From a virus: DNA of 42,145 nt. Location: positions 4,473 through 46,617 of IMG/VR virus record IMGVR_UViG_3300030382_003558; one strand, written 5' to 3'. This document shows positions 1 through 6,865 of this stretch, one piece after another. How positions within the stretch are numbered: the first letter of the stretch is position 1; every line of letters starts with the position of its first letter. The notes under the pieces were generated by a model, which worked only from the letters and a program-made list of their open reading frames with translations, did no database searches and was not told the DNA's origin. The position numbers and the translations under genes are program-made.

Positions 1-402
1 CGAGAAGAGATTTGGCACTGGATAGAAGAGACTTACAATGTATCAGTTGGCGATATTATGAATGGAATAGTTACACCACTGGCTCACACTTCTCCACCTT
101 GGGAAGCAGTAAAAACAGATAGTAATACTATACGAATTATTTCTTACTCCTCTCCGGACCCCTTCACCATAAAGGCAAAAGGATTGTTGAATACTATTTG
201 TACTATTACACATCCTCACTGGTCGCAAGAAGCAGAGGCCAACGCAAAACTCATAGCAGCAGCACCAGTTCTACTAGCAGCCCTAGAGGGTCTTATGCAG
301 CAAGCAGCTAGGGATGCAGAGGTGTACGCACCAGAAGGCAACGAGCCTATCTGGGCATACATTTATGATGCTTACGATGCACTCTTTAAGGCCAGAAACT
401 AG
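1..402 (+). CDS. Small phage protein with ANAKLIAAAP motif, possibly 5'-partial
   Basis: The frame is open from the first base of the window to the stop at 400-402, so the true start may lie outside; the first in-window ATG is at 58. From that ATG the protein reads like a common small phage family: a PW-containing N-terminal stretch (SPPWEAV), a beta-rich middle, then EANAKLIAAAPVLLAALEGL near the C-terminus. The ANA(K/R)LIAAAP..L.AL helix recurs in many phage proteins of unknown function. The 19 in-frame residues before the ATG (including EEIWHWIEETY) could be a genuine N-terminal extension or chance. No enzymatic function can be assigned. It lies at the head of the accessory gene region. 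Confidence 0.6.
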   Translation, partial: REEIWHWIEETYNVSVGDIMNGIVTPLAHTSPPWEAVKTDSNTIRIISYSSPDPFTIKAKGLLNTICTITHPHWSQEAEANAKLIAAAPVLLAALEGLMQQAARDAEVYAPEGNEPIWAYIYDAYDALFKARN

Positions 403-455
403 ATGCTTGCCCTTGGAAACGAGGGCTTGCACCTATTTTTTAACTACCAATACCT

Positions 456-701
456 ATGACGAAATTCAAAGTCGGCTTTCACATGCAGCAAGGTTACTAC
501 ACTACTGTAGAGGCAGAGAGCAAAGAGGCAGCATCAGAGCAAGTTCAGAAACTCCTTGATGCAGGAGAACCTGTAGAAAACTCTCAGCAAGCTATGGAGG
601 AACACTCTGTAGTAGACTCTTACCAAGAATGCTCAGAATGCCTTTGGGGTAGGATAGGTGTATCTTGTGAGTGTGAGAAAGATAAACCAGATACAGAATG
701 A
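456..701 (+). CDS. Small acidic protein with C-terminal cysteine cluster
   Basis: 81-residue protein. The first 40 residues (MTKFKVGFHMQQGYYTTVEA, then ESKEAASEQVQKLLDAGE) look like a small alpha/beta fold of the kind found in many phage proteins whose sequence runs V.VEAES.EEA...A. The C-terminal third holds four cysteines (ECSEC...C.C), possibly a metal knuckle. The start is supported by TACCAAT at 445-451, four bases before ATG, preceded by a T-run and with no G in the 19 bases upstream. No Shine-Dalgarno is present. Function unknown. Confidence 0.6.
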   Translation: MTKFKVGFHMQQGYYTTVEAESKEAASEQVQKLLDAGEPVENSQQAMEEHSVVDSYQECSECLWGRIGVSCECEKDKPDTE

Positions 702-898
702 GCATAGGTGCAGCCTATAGATCCTTTCAGTCCGTAGGTTGCGTAGTGTGCTTTAGCCACACTGATACGGTTACAAGCCTTATCGCTCGATATGTCGCTT
801 CTCTCTGAAGATAGGTGAAAGAGTCAGAAGACTCTAATAACCTTTTCCACCTTCGGAGGGCGCATATCTGGCACTTTTATTTACTACAACCAATATAT
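702..898 (+). other. 197-bp non-coding leader with several hairpins
   Basis: No convincing gene starts here; the open frame that begins at 815 lacks a good start before 899. Several stem-loops can be read directly: ATAGG/CCTAT (about 704-718), AGTGTG/CACACT with loop CTTTAGC (about 745-763), CTTC/GAAG (about 799-811) and AGAGTC-AGAA-GACTCT (820-835), the last enclosed by AGGT/ACCT. The stretch ends in a G-free tract with ACCAAT at 889-894 just before the ATG at 899. This could be a structured 5' leader or a small RNA. I recognise no known riboswitch class in it. Confidence 0.4.
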
Positions 899-2092
899 AT
901 GTCGGCTTACAAATTCCCGATAGAGGATCTAACATGGCGAAAAAACTGCGTAGGTGTAGCCTGTTTTAATTGCAGCAAATTGTTTGCTGTACGGAAGGCA
1001 CACTACGAGAAGAATAACAATTTGTACTGCACAAAGAAGTGCCACTCAGGTGAAGGCTGCAAGACGAAGAGGTGTACGAAGTGCAAGGAGGTGAAGGATA
1101 AGAAAGACTTTCCAAAGGCTACGCACACAAAAAGCGGTGTGTATTCGCACTGTAGGATTTGCTCTAATGCCACAACAAGAAGTGCGTACAAGAAATCCAA
1201 GAAAAACCCTGATAAGTATATCAAGGTGTGCGCCATTGAAGGGTGCAACAATAAAACTCCTATGTCGCATCCTCGCTGTGGAATGCATCAGAATATAGGA
1301 ACGAATAGGGATAAAGGTGAACTCAAGAATTTCTATGAAGGTAAGCAGGTTCAATATGCAGACAAGATCATAGACTACCCAGAGTCACCTACAGGCAAAG
1401 CGTATATCGGCATAGCCAAGAAGCCTTTAATGGAATCCGAGACAGGATATGGGTTCGAGGGTGTTCTTATCCAGACTGACGATAGGATGCTTGTACAGTG
1501 CCATAATTGCGGAGAGTGGAGAAAGCATTTATCACTACACGTAAAAAGCTGTACAGGTCTGACTGCCAAGGAATACAAGAGGAAGTACGGATTGCTCATG
1601 CGAACAGGATTGTTGTCAGATGCTCAATCTATGGAGAATACGAAGAATCTTTTTAATCAGACTGTTGGATTTAGAGATTGGAATAAGAACCCTAAAAATG
1701 CGAAGAGAAGAATGGAGCAAAACGCAAAGGGTAGAGCGTTGGCAGTAGCAAGAAAGAAGAAAGGAGGTGTGTCTGCAGAGCAGATGAATAGGACTGGAAC
1801 ATGCCCCTTGCAGATAAAGACACGTGTTATCGAGTTCATACATGCTAACAAAGAGTTCCCCACGGCAAGTAACCGAGGACAAAGCCTTTACCAGATAATA
1901 GCCAAGAGGTTCGGATCGTTCAAAGATGGCATGAGGGAGTACGGCCTCCCCCAGTGGATCAAAGGTACTTACGGAGAGAGGTATTATGAGTTCCCCGATG
2001 GGTCAATCCATTCCTTCAATTCAAGGGATATCCAAGAGAGAGATATGTTCTATCAGCTCATGGTGCAGAAATGCCCTGTACTCACTAACTAG
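899..2092 (+). CDS. Multi-zinc-finger DNA-binding protein with MucR/Ros-like finger
   Basis: 397-residue protein rich in metal-ligand pairs. C22/C25 with C44/C48, then C59/C62 with C85/C88 (the CTKCKEVKDKKDF...CRIC pattern of phage zinc ribbons), then C111/C116. At 201-231, CHNCGEW...H...C.GLTAKEYKRKYGL resembles the Ros/MucR zinc-finger family, in which the finger is followed by hGLT.eeYr.k(y/w)GL. A helical module near 315-365 ends FGSFKDGMREYGLP. This suggests a nucleic-acid-binding regulator or a degenerate homing-endonuclease relative; I see no HNH active-site residues. The start at 899 is chosen over 815 because the extra 28 residues are atypical and the ACCAAT leader motif sits four bases before 899. 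Confidence 0.6.
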   Translation: MSAYKFPIEDLTWRKNCVGVACFNCSKLFAVRKAHYEKNNNLYCTKKCHSGEGCKTKRCTKCKEVKDKKDFPKATHTKSGVYSHCRICSNATTRSAYKKSKKNPDKYIKVCAIEGCNNKTPMSHPRCGMHQNIGTNRDKGELKNFYEGKQVQYADKIIDYPESPTGKAYIGIAKKPLMESETGYGFEGVLIQTDDRMLVQCHNCGEWRKHLSLHVKSCTGLTAKEYKRKYGLLMRTGLLSDAQSMENTKNLFNQTVGFRDWNKNPKNAKRRMEQNAKGRALAVARKKKGGVSAEQMNRTGTCPLQIKTRVIEFIHANKEFPTASNRGQSLYQIIAKRFGSFKDGMREYGLPQWIKGTYGERYYEFPDGSIHSFNSRDIQERDMFYQLMVQKCPVLTN

Positions 2093-2117
2093 CCTTTTAT
2101 TTTTCCCACATATTCTT

Positions 2118-2531
2118 ATGGCAAACTACGAAACGGCAGCCTCACGAATAGAGGTATGCAAGAAGCTAAAAAAGTTCTTAGCCGAGAGCAAAGTATCGCA
2201 AACAGCGTTCGCAAACAGGTTAGGGATAAACACGGCAAACATATCTAATTATATACACATGAATCACTTGCCCGGAGGCAAGAATGCCGAGGCTATCATC
2301 GATGCTATCGAGACATGGCATCAGGTGAAAGCTGCAAGCCCTGCAGTAGTAGATAATCTAATGCTACAAGACCTAAAGGAATCCTTGGATACTCTAGGCA
2401 GAATGGTTTTAAGAGCAGAGCAAGCTCAGGTGCAAATAGACGGTACGGTAGAACACCTATCCGAGATTGTACTTAAGCTATCTGAACAGCTAGACAGATC
2501 AGAGGCTAAGACTTACCTCTCGGCTGTATGA
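2118..2531 (+). CDS. XRE-family HTH regulator with coiled-coil tail
   Basis: 137-residue protein. Residues about 10-65 form a lambda-repressor-like helix-turn-helix: VCKKLKKFLAESKVSQTAFA followed by NRLGINTANISNYI, with the typical Q-x-x-xA spacing. The C-terminal half is helical, with regular hydrophobic spacing suggesting dimerisation. A DNA-binding regulator is likely, and it could act on palindromes such as 5473-5500, although that is inference. The ATG at 2118 follows TTTTATTTTTCCCACATATTCTT, a G-free leader with CCC ten bases upstream. Its stop overlaps the next ATG (ATGA), indicating translational coupling. Confidence 0.75.
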   Translation: MANYETAASRIEVCKKLKKFLAESKVSQTAFANRLGINTANISNYIHMNHLPGGKNAEAIIDAIETWHQVKAASPAVVDNLMLQDLKESLDTLGRMVLRAEQAQVQIDGTVEHLSEIVLKLSEQLDRSEAKTYLSAV

Positions 2532-2662
2532 AAGAACACTACAATCTTCCAACGGCAAATGGACAAGACTATCAAGAGAATCTTCGGAAGAAGAAGGAAG
2601 TGGCTAAGAGGAACAGATGCCTGGGCACTGGATCATGCGACTGTAAGCTGTGCAGAGGTTAG
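2528..2662 (+). CDS. 44-residue zinc-knuckle protein
   Basis: Short gene whose ATGA start overlaps the stop of the XRE regulator. It begins MKEHYNLPTANGQDYQENL, continues into a basic helix (RKKKEVAKRNR) and ends CLGTGSCDCKLCRG, four cysteines in a tight cluster that could bind one zinc ion. An alternative frame (from 2559) gives a 70-residue arginine-rich protein with no motif; I prefer this one because of the coupling and the cysteine cluster. Function unknown; nucleic-acid or protein binding is a guess. Confidence 0.5.
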   Translation: MKEHYNLPTANGQDYQENLRKKKEVAKRNRCLGTGSCDCKLCRG

Positions 2663-2823
2663 CTTAGAGGGGCTTTACAGCCCTTCACTGGTATCCTCTC
2701 CACATACTGCGTGGCTCTCACCTAGAAGTAAAACTAGGGAGTTTGTCTGGAAGGCACTGGTGCTAGCGTGATCGCACCAAGGAAACTCAGCGAGAGCCAA
2801 ATTATTTTTTACCAATTCACCTT
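2663..2823 (+). other. 161-bp non-coding region with a tRNA-sized folded element
   Basis: Perfect complementary segments are nested here. TGGCTCTC (2712-2719) pairs with GAGAGCCA (2792-2799). Inside are CCTAG/CTAGG (2721-2725 with 2734-2738) and GAGTTT/AAACTC (2739-2744 with 2783-2788), the latter enclosing TGGTGC/GCACCA (2758-2763 with 2774-2779). The 88-nt unit is a closed multi-branch fold. A separate hairpin with GGGCT/AGCCC arms lies near 2669-2683. It is not a tRNA because there is no T-arm. Downstream is T-rich sequence and TACCAAT before the ATG at 2824, so this may be a structured leader or a free-standing small RNA. Confidence 0.5.
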
Positions 2824-3066
2824 ATGGATGCACTACTTACAATATTCACCGGCATAGCAATACTCTTCCTTACTGGCATGACATACATGCTCGGCAAGAA
2901 GAGGGGAGCTAACAAGTATAGCGAACTTGTTATCAAACTACTGGAGACAGATAGCAAGCTCCTCCAGAACACAATCCAGACTAAGTGGCAGACTACAGAG
3001 CTTCCTCGTAACTGGTTTCGTGCAGGTTTGCAAGGTGTACGAGAATGCTACAGCCCGAAAGCGTAA
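2824..3066 (+). CDS. Small membrane protein
   Basis: 80-residue protein with one N-terminal transmembrane segment (LLTIFTGIAILFLTGMTYML, residues 4-23) followed by a basic stretch (GKKRG), consistent with a cytoplasmic C-terminus of about 55 residues. The tail is amphipathic and ends CYSPKA. The start has TACCAAT at 2810-2816, seven bases before ATG, and no G in the preceding 26 bases. Function unknown; a small inner-membrane phage protein that modulates the host envelope would fit. Confidence 0.6.
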   Translation: MDALLTIFTGIAILFLTGMTYMLGKKRGANKYSELVIKLLETDSKLLQNTIQTKWQTTELPRNWFRAGLQGVRECYSPKA

Positions 3067-3072
3067 TAATAT

Positions 3073-3106
3073 ATACCCCTTTACACCTATTGGCGCAGAG
3101 GGGTAT
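3073..3106 (+). terminator. Hairpin after the small membrane gene
   Basis: ATACCCCT (3073-3080) is perfectly complementary to AGGGGTAT (3099-3106), with an 18-nt loop. It is followed by TATGCTTTTGTTC, a weak T-rich stretch. It lies between the stop at 3066 and the endonuclease start at 3127. A weak intrinsic terminator or an RNA-processing hairpin are both possible. Confidence 0.35.
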
Positions 3107-3126
3107 TATGCTTTTGTTCAGAAAGC

Positions 3127-3585
3127 ATGAAAACTATACCATTATCACAAGGCAAAGAGGCAATAGTAGACGATGAAGACTACTTACTACTATCTAAATC
3201 TAATTGGACTGCTGCAAAGCGCCCACATGGATTTTATGCTTATAGGGGAAAGGATAGTGGTGGATGGATATATATGCATCAGATTATTCTAGGGAAAAAG
3301 GATGATTTAGAGGTAGATCATATTAACGGAGATGGTTTAGATAACAGGAGAGAGAATCTCAGATTTGTCACTAGGCAGCAAAATTGTTGGAATGCCAAGG
3401 GGAAATCAGGCGGATTCAAAGGCGCTACTTTTTCAAAGGAAAAAGGGCTATGGGCTGCAAGAATTTATGTGTCAGGACACAATAGACACATAGGTTACTT
3501 CAAAGAAGAAGAGGATGCAGCCATAGCATATAATGTAGCAGCACAGCTATTTAGAGGGGAGTTTGCACGACTTAATGATGTATAG
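3127..3585 (+). CDS. HNH homing endonuclease with C-terminal AP2 domain
   Basis: 152-residue protein. The central HNH nuclease runs from H51 (MHQIIL) through DHINGDGLDNRRENLRFVT (D64-H65 and N73), the form typical of phage free-standing homing endonucleases. Residues 98-152 form an AP2-type DNA-binding domain (GGFKGATFSKEKGLWAARI, then IGYFKEEEDAAIAYNVAAQL, ending GEFARLN). Such enzymes nick or cut cognate phage DNA and spread their own gene. It is inserted between two small genes and has no TACCAAT or CCC leader of its own. The C-terminal 25 residues closely match those of the gene at 28168. Confidence 0.9.
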   Translation: MKTIPLSQGKEAIVDDEDYLLLSKSNWTAAKRPHGFYAYRGKDSGGWIYMHQIILGKKDDLEVDHINGDGLDNRRENLRFVTRQQNCWNAKGKSGGFKGATFSKEKGLWAARIYVSGHNRHIGYFKEEEDAAIAYNVAAQLFRGEFARLNDV

Positions 3586-3676
3586 CTATACTCCTCGTAG
3601 TGACGTATAGACGAGGGTTGTAGGAGTGGTTGCCCTACCCAACTAGCAACCACCTTTATTACTACCAATTGCTATC
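3586..3676 (+). other. Intergenic region with two strong hairpins
   Basis: CCTCGT (3593-3598) pairs with ACGAGG (3611-3616). GTGGTTGC (3626-3633) pairs with GCAACCAC (3646-3653), and is followed by CTTTATTACT. An alternative pairing, ACTCCT (3590-3595) with AGGAGT (3622-3627), competes with the first stem. The second hairpin could terminate transcription of the upstream endonuclease gene or form part of the leader of the gene at 3677, whose TACCAAT motif is at 3663-3669. Confidence 0.4.
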
Positions 3677-3943
3677 ATGCAAGAATTAGCAAAACTCATA
3701 GGCGAGAAGGCTGAAGGAGCTAAAGGAAAAGGCAAGCAGCCCAGCGAGGAGCAGTTAGAAGCTGCAAGGGCAGGGGCAGACTCTCTTACAAGCTACATAA
3801 TGGGAGTATTGGAGGCAGCTAGAACAGAAGGAGTTACAGACTCGGAGATGGCAGAGGTGATTAGACAGACAATTATAGATCTTAAAGACGTAAGACAAAA
3901 TCTCATGCGATTTAGAGAGATTAAACTTACTGAATCTGAATAG
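3677..3943 (+). CDS. Small helical protein of unknown function
   Basis: 88-residue, mostly helical and charged protein (MQELAKLIGEKAEGAKGKGK at the start; AGADSLTSYIMGVLEAARTE in the middle). It has no transmembrane segment and no cysteines. TACCAAT lies seven bases before ATG. The pattern could fit a small DNA-associated or inhibitor protein, but nothing specific is recognised. Confidence 0.55.
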   Translation: MQELAKLIGEKAEGAKGKGKQPSEEQLEAARAGADSLTSYIMGVLEAARTEGVTDSEMAEVIRQTIIDLKDVRQNLMRFREIKLTESE

Positions 3944-3992
3944 GCTATATGCCACCATCGGCTTATTCATGGTGCTTATGACATTTGAGGTA

Positions 3993-4021
3993 TTGACAAT
4001 TGATTCATTTTATGCTAATAT
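3993..4021 (+). promoter_or_regulatory. Near-consensus sigma70 promoter
   Basis: TTGACA (3993-3998), 17-bp spacer, TAATAT (4016-4021). The in-frame ATG at 4027 is five bases past the -10 hexamer, so the transcript would start at or within a few bases of the start codon (leaderless) for the transglycosylase gene. Confidence 0.75.
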
Positions 4022-4026
4022 ATATC

Positions 4027-4821
4027 ATGCATTTATTTCATTTCCAAAAACGTATGAAACACAAACTAAACAACATTATCGGCATATCAGGGATAGTATT
4101 GATCGGATTATTCTACGTATCTCAGATACTATGGGGAATAGGACTTATGCTTCCAGATCCTATACCACAAGCAGCAGCATCAGATCCGGTAGTGGAAGCT
4201 CTGCTTCTTATGGAAGACATCAGAGCGAATCAGGATCGCATAGCAGAAGCTCAAGACAGCAACAGGCAGCTTGTTATCCGTTTACGCAAAGCAGGCTATG
4301 ATGTTGACTGGAACGAACTTACATTGCATAGAATTGAGCAACTTCATTTTGCCCCTGTAAGCGATGTAAAGTATTGGACATGGGTAGAGGCAGAAGATTA
4401 TAAGAACGAGCGCCTACGGTACTACCAAGACCTCCTACGTGCCGAAGGAATCACTAACCCAGACCACCTTAAGAACCTTACAGCTCAGTTAATGGTTGAA
4501 AATGGTCAATTAGATCCTGAAATTAAAGGGGATTATAACAAGAAGGGATATTACTGCAGCCTAGGTATACCGCAGATCAATATGTGCGTACATCATGGAG
4601 TCTCAGCGACTACATGGCTGAATCGTAACCCGGAGTGGAAGGACTGGAAACTACAGATGGAGATCATGACAGAGTGGACAGTGGGTAGGTACGAGAAGTA
4701 TGATGAAGATATCTTTCAGACTGTTCTAGGACACAATTGCCCTTCTTGCGCTAACGCTAGATGGGATAACGGATACTGGAAGAAAGTACAGAACCACGAA
4801 TTATTACTTTCCCTTATCTAA
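4027..4821 (+). CDS. Membrane-anchored lytic transglycosylase-like protein
   Basis: 264 residues from the leaderless ATG at 4027; the start could also be 4054 (MKHKL). Residues about 15-40 are a signal anchor (NNIIGISGIVLIGLFYVSQI). After a helical linker comes an SLT/lysozyme-like domain: LTAQLMVENGQLDPEIKG places the likely catalytic glutamate at E158, and YCSLGIPQIN at 176-185 matches the G-(L/I)-(M/P)-Q-I-N motif that follows it in lytic transglycosylases. C177, C187 and the CPSC pair near the end may form disulfides. It would cleave peptidoglycan glycan strands from the periplasmic side. It sits in the early region, far from the endolysin/holin cassette, which favours a role other than timed lysis, such as superinfection exclusion or wall remodelling (inference). 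Confidence 0.7.
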   Translation: MHLFHFQKRMKHKLNNIIGISGIVLIGLFYVSQILWGIGLMLPDPIPQAAASDPVVEALLLMEDIRANQDRIAEAQDSNRQLVIRLRKAGYDVDWNELTLHRIEQLHFAPVSDVKYWTWVEAEDYKNERLRYYQDLLRAEGITNPDHLKNLTAQLMVENGQLDPEIKGDYNKKGYYCSLGIPQINMCVHHGVSATTWLNRNPEWKDWKLQMEIMTEWTVGRYEKYDEDIFQTVLGHNCPSCANARWDNGYWKKVQNHELLLSLI

Positions 4822-4822
4822 C

Positions 4823-5296
4823 ATGAAGTTTACTAAGAAGACAGTACTACTCATACTCATAGCAGTAGCCATGCTCATCATCGGTATGGGTATCAACCCT
4901 GCAGAAGCACACGCATTAGGAAGAGTACGACCAGAGTGTAAGCCTGCAGATGGCTACCTCTTCAGGGATGCTCACGGAAACATCATCTGCAAACTCTATA
5001 AGCAGCCTACAGTGAAGAAGGTGGTAAAGCCTACTACGGCAGCAAGACCAGTAAGGCAGACCCGGAGGCAACCAGTCAAAAGACTTTCACGTAGCCGGGC
5101 AATACGATCACCGATAAAGGCACGTATAACAAAGTCAGACCTTAAGCCACTTGTATACACCAGAATCTCGCCTCGTAGTATTCGTAGGCAGATAAGCCAC
5201 GAACTTGAGAACTTTGATATAGAGGCTGAGAAGGCACGTATCCGTGAAGTGCAGAGAAAGCACCACGAAAGACGGACTAAGCGCCTAGAGGACTAG
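4823..5296 (+). CDS. Secreted, highly basic protein
   Basis: 157 residues. A clear signal peptide (MKFTKKTVLLILIAVAMLII, then GMGINPAEAHA with an A-x-A type cleavage site near residue 30) precedes a mature domain with a cysteine pair (C38, C56) and a very basic, proline- and arginine-rich tail with a helical basic end. The gene starts two bases after the transglycosylase stop, with CCC nine bases upstream, so the two are probably co-expressed and may act together in the periplasm. Binding to acidic wall polymers or DNA is possible. No family recognised. Confidence 0.6.
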   Translation: MKFTKKTVLLILIAVAMLIIGMGINPAEAHALGRVRPECKPADGYLFRDAHGNIICKLYKQPTVKKVVKPTTAARPVRQTRRQPVKRLSRSRAIRSPIKARITKSDLKPLVYTRISPRSIRRQISHELENFDIEAEKARIREVQRKHHERRTKRLED

Positions 5297-5438
5297 GCAA
5301 GTCACGTTCTAATCTCTCGATTGCAATAGCCATAAGCTCATTCTGATTGTCGATAGTATTCCTATCCATCTGAATGGGCTTTTTTAACGTATCTATTGCA
5401 GAACGCATTGCGAGTTCCATATCTACAAGATTTGTCAT
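5277..5438 (-). CDS. Small helical protein on the minus strand
   Basis: 53-residue protein (MTNLVDMELAMRSAIDTLKK..., ending RDLPSPLGA), predicted mostly helical, tail-to-tail with the secreted basic protein (20-bp overlap). Its ATG at 5438 is preceded at six bases by TATTCT (5445-5450 on the plus strand as AGAATA), with a TATACA -35 17 bp further away. This is the leaderless geometry seen at other transcription starts. The gene is divergent from the gene at 5512, and the two share a putative operator. Function unknown; a small regulator is plausible from the layout. Confidence 0.5.
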   Translation of the reverse strand: MTNLVDMELAMRSAIDTLKKPIQMDRNTIDNQNELMAIAIERLERDLPSPLGA

Positions 5439-5472
5439 GCCGGGAGAATACCTCAGTAAAAATCAGTTGTAT

Positions 5473-5505
5473 ACTCTTGACACAATTGTATCACAAGAGT
5501 AGGGT
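5473..5505 (+). promoter_or_regulatory. Promoter with overlapping palindromic operator
   Basis: TTGACA (5477-5482), 17-bp spacer and TAGGGT (5500-5505), six bases before the ATG at 5512. The arms ACTCTTG (5473-5479) and CAAGAGT (5494-5500) form an inverted repeat centred on CAATTG, covering the -35 and the whole spacer. A divergent leaderless-type promoter for the minus-strand gene at 5438 lies immediately to the left. The arrangement looks like a repressor binding site that controls both directions. Confidence 0.6.
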
Positions 5506-5511
5506 TATTCT

Positions 5512-5715
5512 ATGACTAATCTAACACTAAGCAGGCACTACAGAATAGACGAAGACACAGATGCTATGCGTACCAGTGTGGCACTTGCCATCTGGAAGAA
5601 ACAGAATCGCACAGGCACTCCCTCTATGGGAGAAGAACACCGTATCGTTATCCAGTACGCACACAATGTTATGTTCCCGGATGACACTATAGATATTTCT
5701 ACCGCTATTTTATAA
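5512..5715 (+). CDS. Small protein of unknown function
   Basis: 67 residues, MTNLTLSRHYRIDEDTDAMR at the start, no cysteine and no transmembrane segment. It is the first gene of the unit that also encodes the probable ssDNA-binding protein. A near-consensus promoter ends six bases before the ATG, so the mRNA is probably leaderless. Its first four residues (MTNL) are the same as those of the divergent small gene, which may be chance. Confidence 0.55.
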   Translation: MTNLTLSRHYRIDEDTDAMRTSVALAIWKKQNRTGTPSMGEEHRIVIQYAHNVMFPDDTIDISTAIL

Positions 5716-5728
5716 CCCCCTATACATC

Positions 5729-6745
5729 ATGACTACAGAGTTAGACTTTCCAACGGCAAAAGCCCCAGATGCAGCAACCTCATTCAGAGAGATCCGAGTA
5801 GCAGGCTCAAGCCTATCGGATACAGACGATATTGAAGCAGGACATTTATTCATAGTCGGCTACGGAGATAACAAGAACGAAGATCTTGGAGCAGACGGAA
5901 TAGATTGTGTTGTACTCAGGCAAGCTATGAAGACAACTGGAGAGTGGAACGATTCAGACCCTAACAACCGTCACTATATGTACAACTCCTCAGAGTTCTT
6001 AGACTGGAGTGATATAGTGGTCCTATATGATACACACAGCATTCCCACAAGCATTGTGGCAGCCTTGCCTTACAGCCACCGTAACCCAGACCTACCATCA
6101 ATCGGAGGAAAAGGAGACAAAGCGCTTAAGGGTAAGTGCAACCTTAGACTACGATACGTGTTCTACGTACTGTACAACGATGAAGTGTTCAGACTGAACG
6201 GAGGTAGTACAGACTTCACCGGAGCAGATGGTAACGACAAGCCGTTTGGATTCGATAAGCCACAGGAGCTTAGCTTCTCTCACTTCCTGAAGGAGTGTGG
6301 TGATGAGCCTATGTACAACTTTACGTGCAAGCTATCTGGTAAGAAGCACAGCAAAAAGATATTCCCTAAGCAGTTCGAGAAGGGCAAGAAGCAATCGGAT
6401 ACTAAGCAGCTTGCTACCTATGACAGAATGGTAGAGCTATACGAGTCTCTTAATGAAGCACACTGGACTAGGTTTGGTAAGGCTATGGATGCAGAAAACA
6501 ACCTAGATGTTTGGAGCCAGAAGATTGTGGAGGTGCTTAAGGAGAATACCTTTGATGCTCTCCTGAAGGGCAAGAGCAGCGAGATGTTCAAGGTATCTAT
6601 GGACTCATTGCCTGATGTTATAGATGTAGAGTTCCTAGATGCACCTAAGCCTGCAGCATCCGTAGAGGAGGTAGCAAGCTCCCTAGACGGAACCCTTACA
6701 GACTCTCTGAAGAGTGATACGAAAGTAGAAGATTTGCCTTTTTAA
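5729..6745 (+). CDS. Probable single-stranded DNA-binding protein
   Basis: 338 residues. The core is beta-rich with a strand-like block (KCNLRLRYVFYVLYNDEVFR) resembling uncharacterised phage proteins encoded near replication genes. The C-terminus is acidic and ends KVEDLPF, closely matching the D-(I/L)-P-F tip by which bacterial SSB proteins recruit partners. I infer a phage SSB or another recombination/replication protein that carries an SSB-like tip; fold and sequence do not allow a firm family call. The start is preceded by CCCCC at 5716-5720, eight bases before ATG, with no G in the last 23 bases. It lies upstream of small zinc-binding genes in one operon. Confidence 0.45.
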   Translation: MTTELDFPTAKAPDAATSFREIRVAGSSLSDTDDIEAGHLFIVGYGDNKNEDLGADGIDCVVLRQAMKTTGEWNDSDPNNRHYMYNSSEFLDWSDIVVLYDTHSIPTSIVAALPYSHRNPDLPSIGGKGDKALKGKCNLRLRYVFYVLYNDEVFRLNGGSTDFTGADGNDKPFGFDKPQELSFSHFLKECGDEPMYNFTCKLSGKKHSKKIFPKQFEKGKKQSDTKQLATYDRMVELYESLNEAHWTRFGKAMDAENNLDVWSQKIVEVLKENTFDALLKGKSSEMFKVSMDSLPDVIDVEFLDAPKPAASVEEVASSLDGTLTDSLKSDTKVEDLPF

Positions 6746-6763
6746 TTTTTTCCACCATGCGAC

Positions 6764-6865
6764 ATGGAACAAGTTACCCTAGAAGAAGCTCCAGAGTGTG
6801 CCAGATGCGGTACATCTCGACCCCACCGTACTTCCTACCAATGTGAATATGAGGAACAAGAATAA
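6764..6865 (+). CDS. 33-residue zinc-knuckle peptide
   Basis: Short frame starting 18 bases after the ssDNA-binding gene: MEQVTLEEAPECARCGTSRP then HRTSYQCEYEEQE. CxxC followed by H and C could form a small zinc site. It overlaps the start of the next gene by 17 bases. Support is limited to the motif and tight packing; an overlapping frame from 6757 (29 codons) looks less protein-like. Confidence 0.4.
   Translation: MEQVTLEEAPECARCGTSRPHRTSYQCEYEEQE

Noticed and set aside
2559-2771. 70-residue frame from ATG at 2559
   Set aside because: The sequence lacks motifs and overlaps the folded element; the frame from 2528 has ATGA coupling and a cysteine knuckle.
2712-2799. Possible tRNA gene
   Set aside because: The size and end stem fit, but there is no TTCRA T-loop, no 5-bp T-stem next to the acceptor strand and no 7-base anticodon loop.
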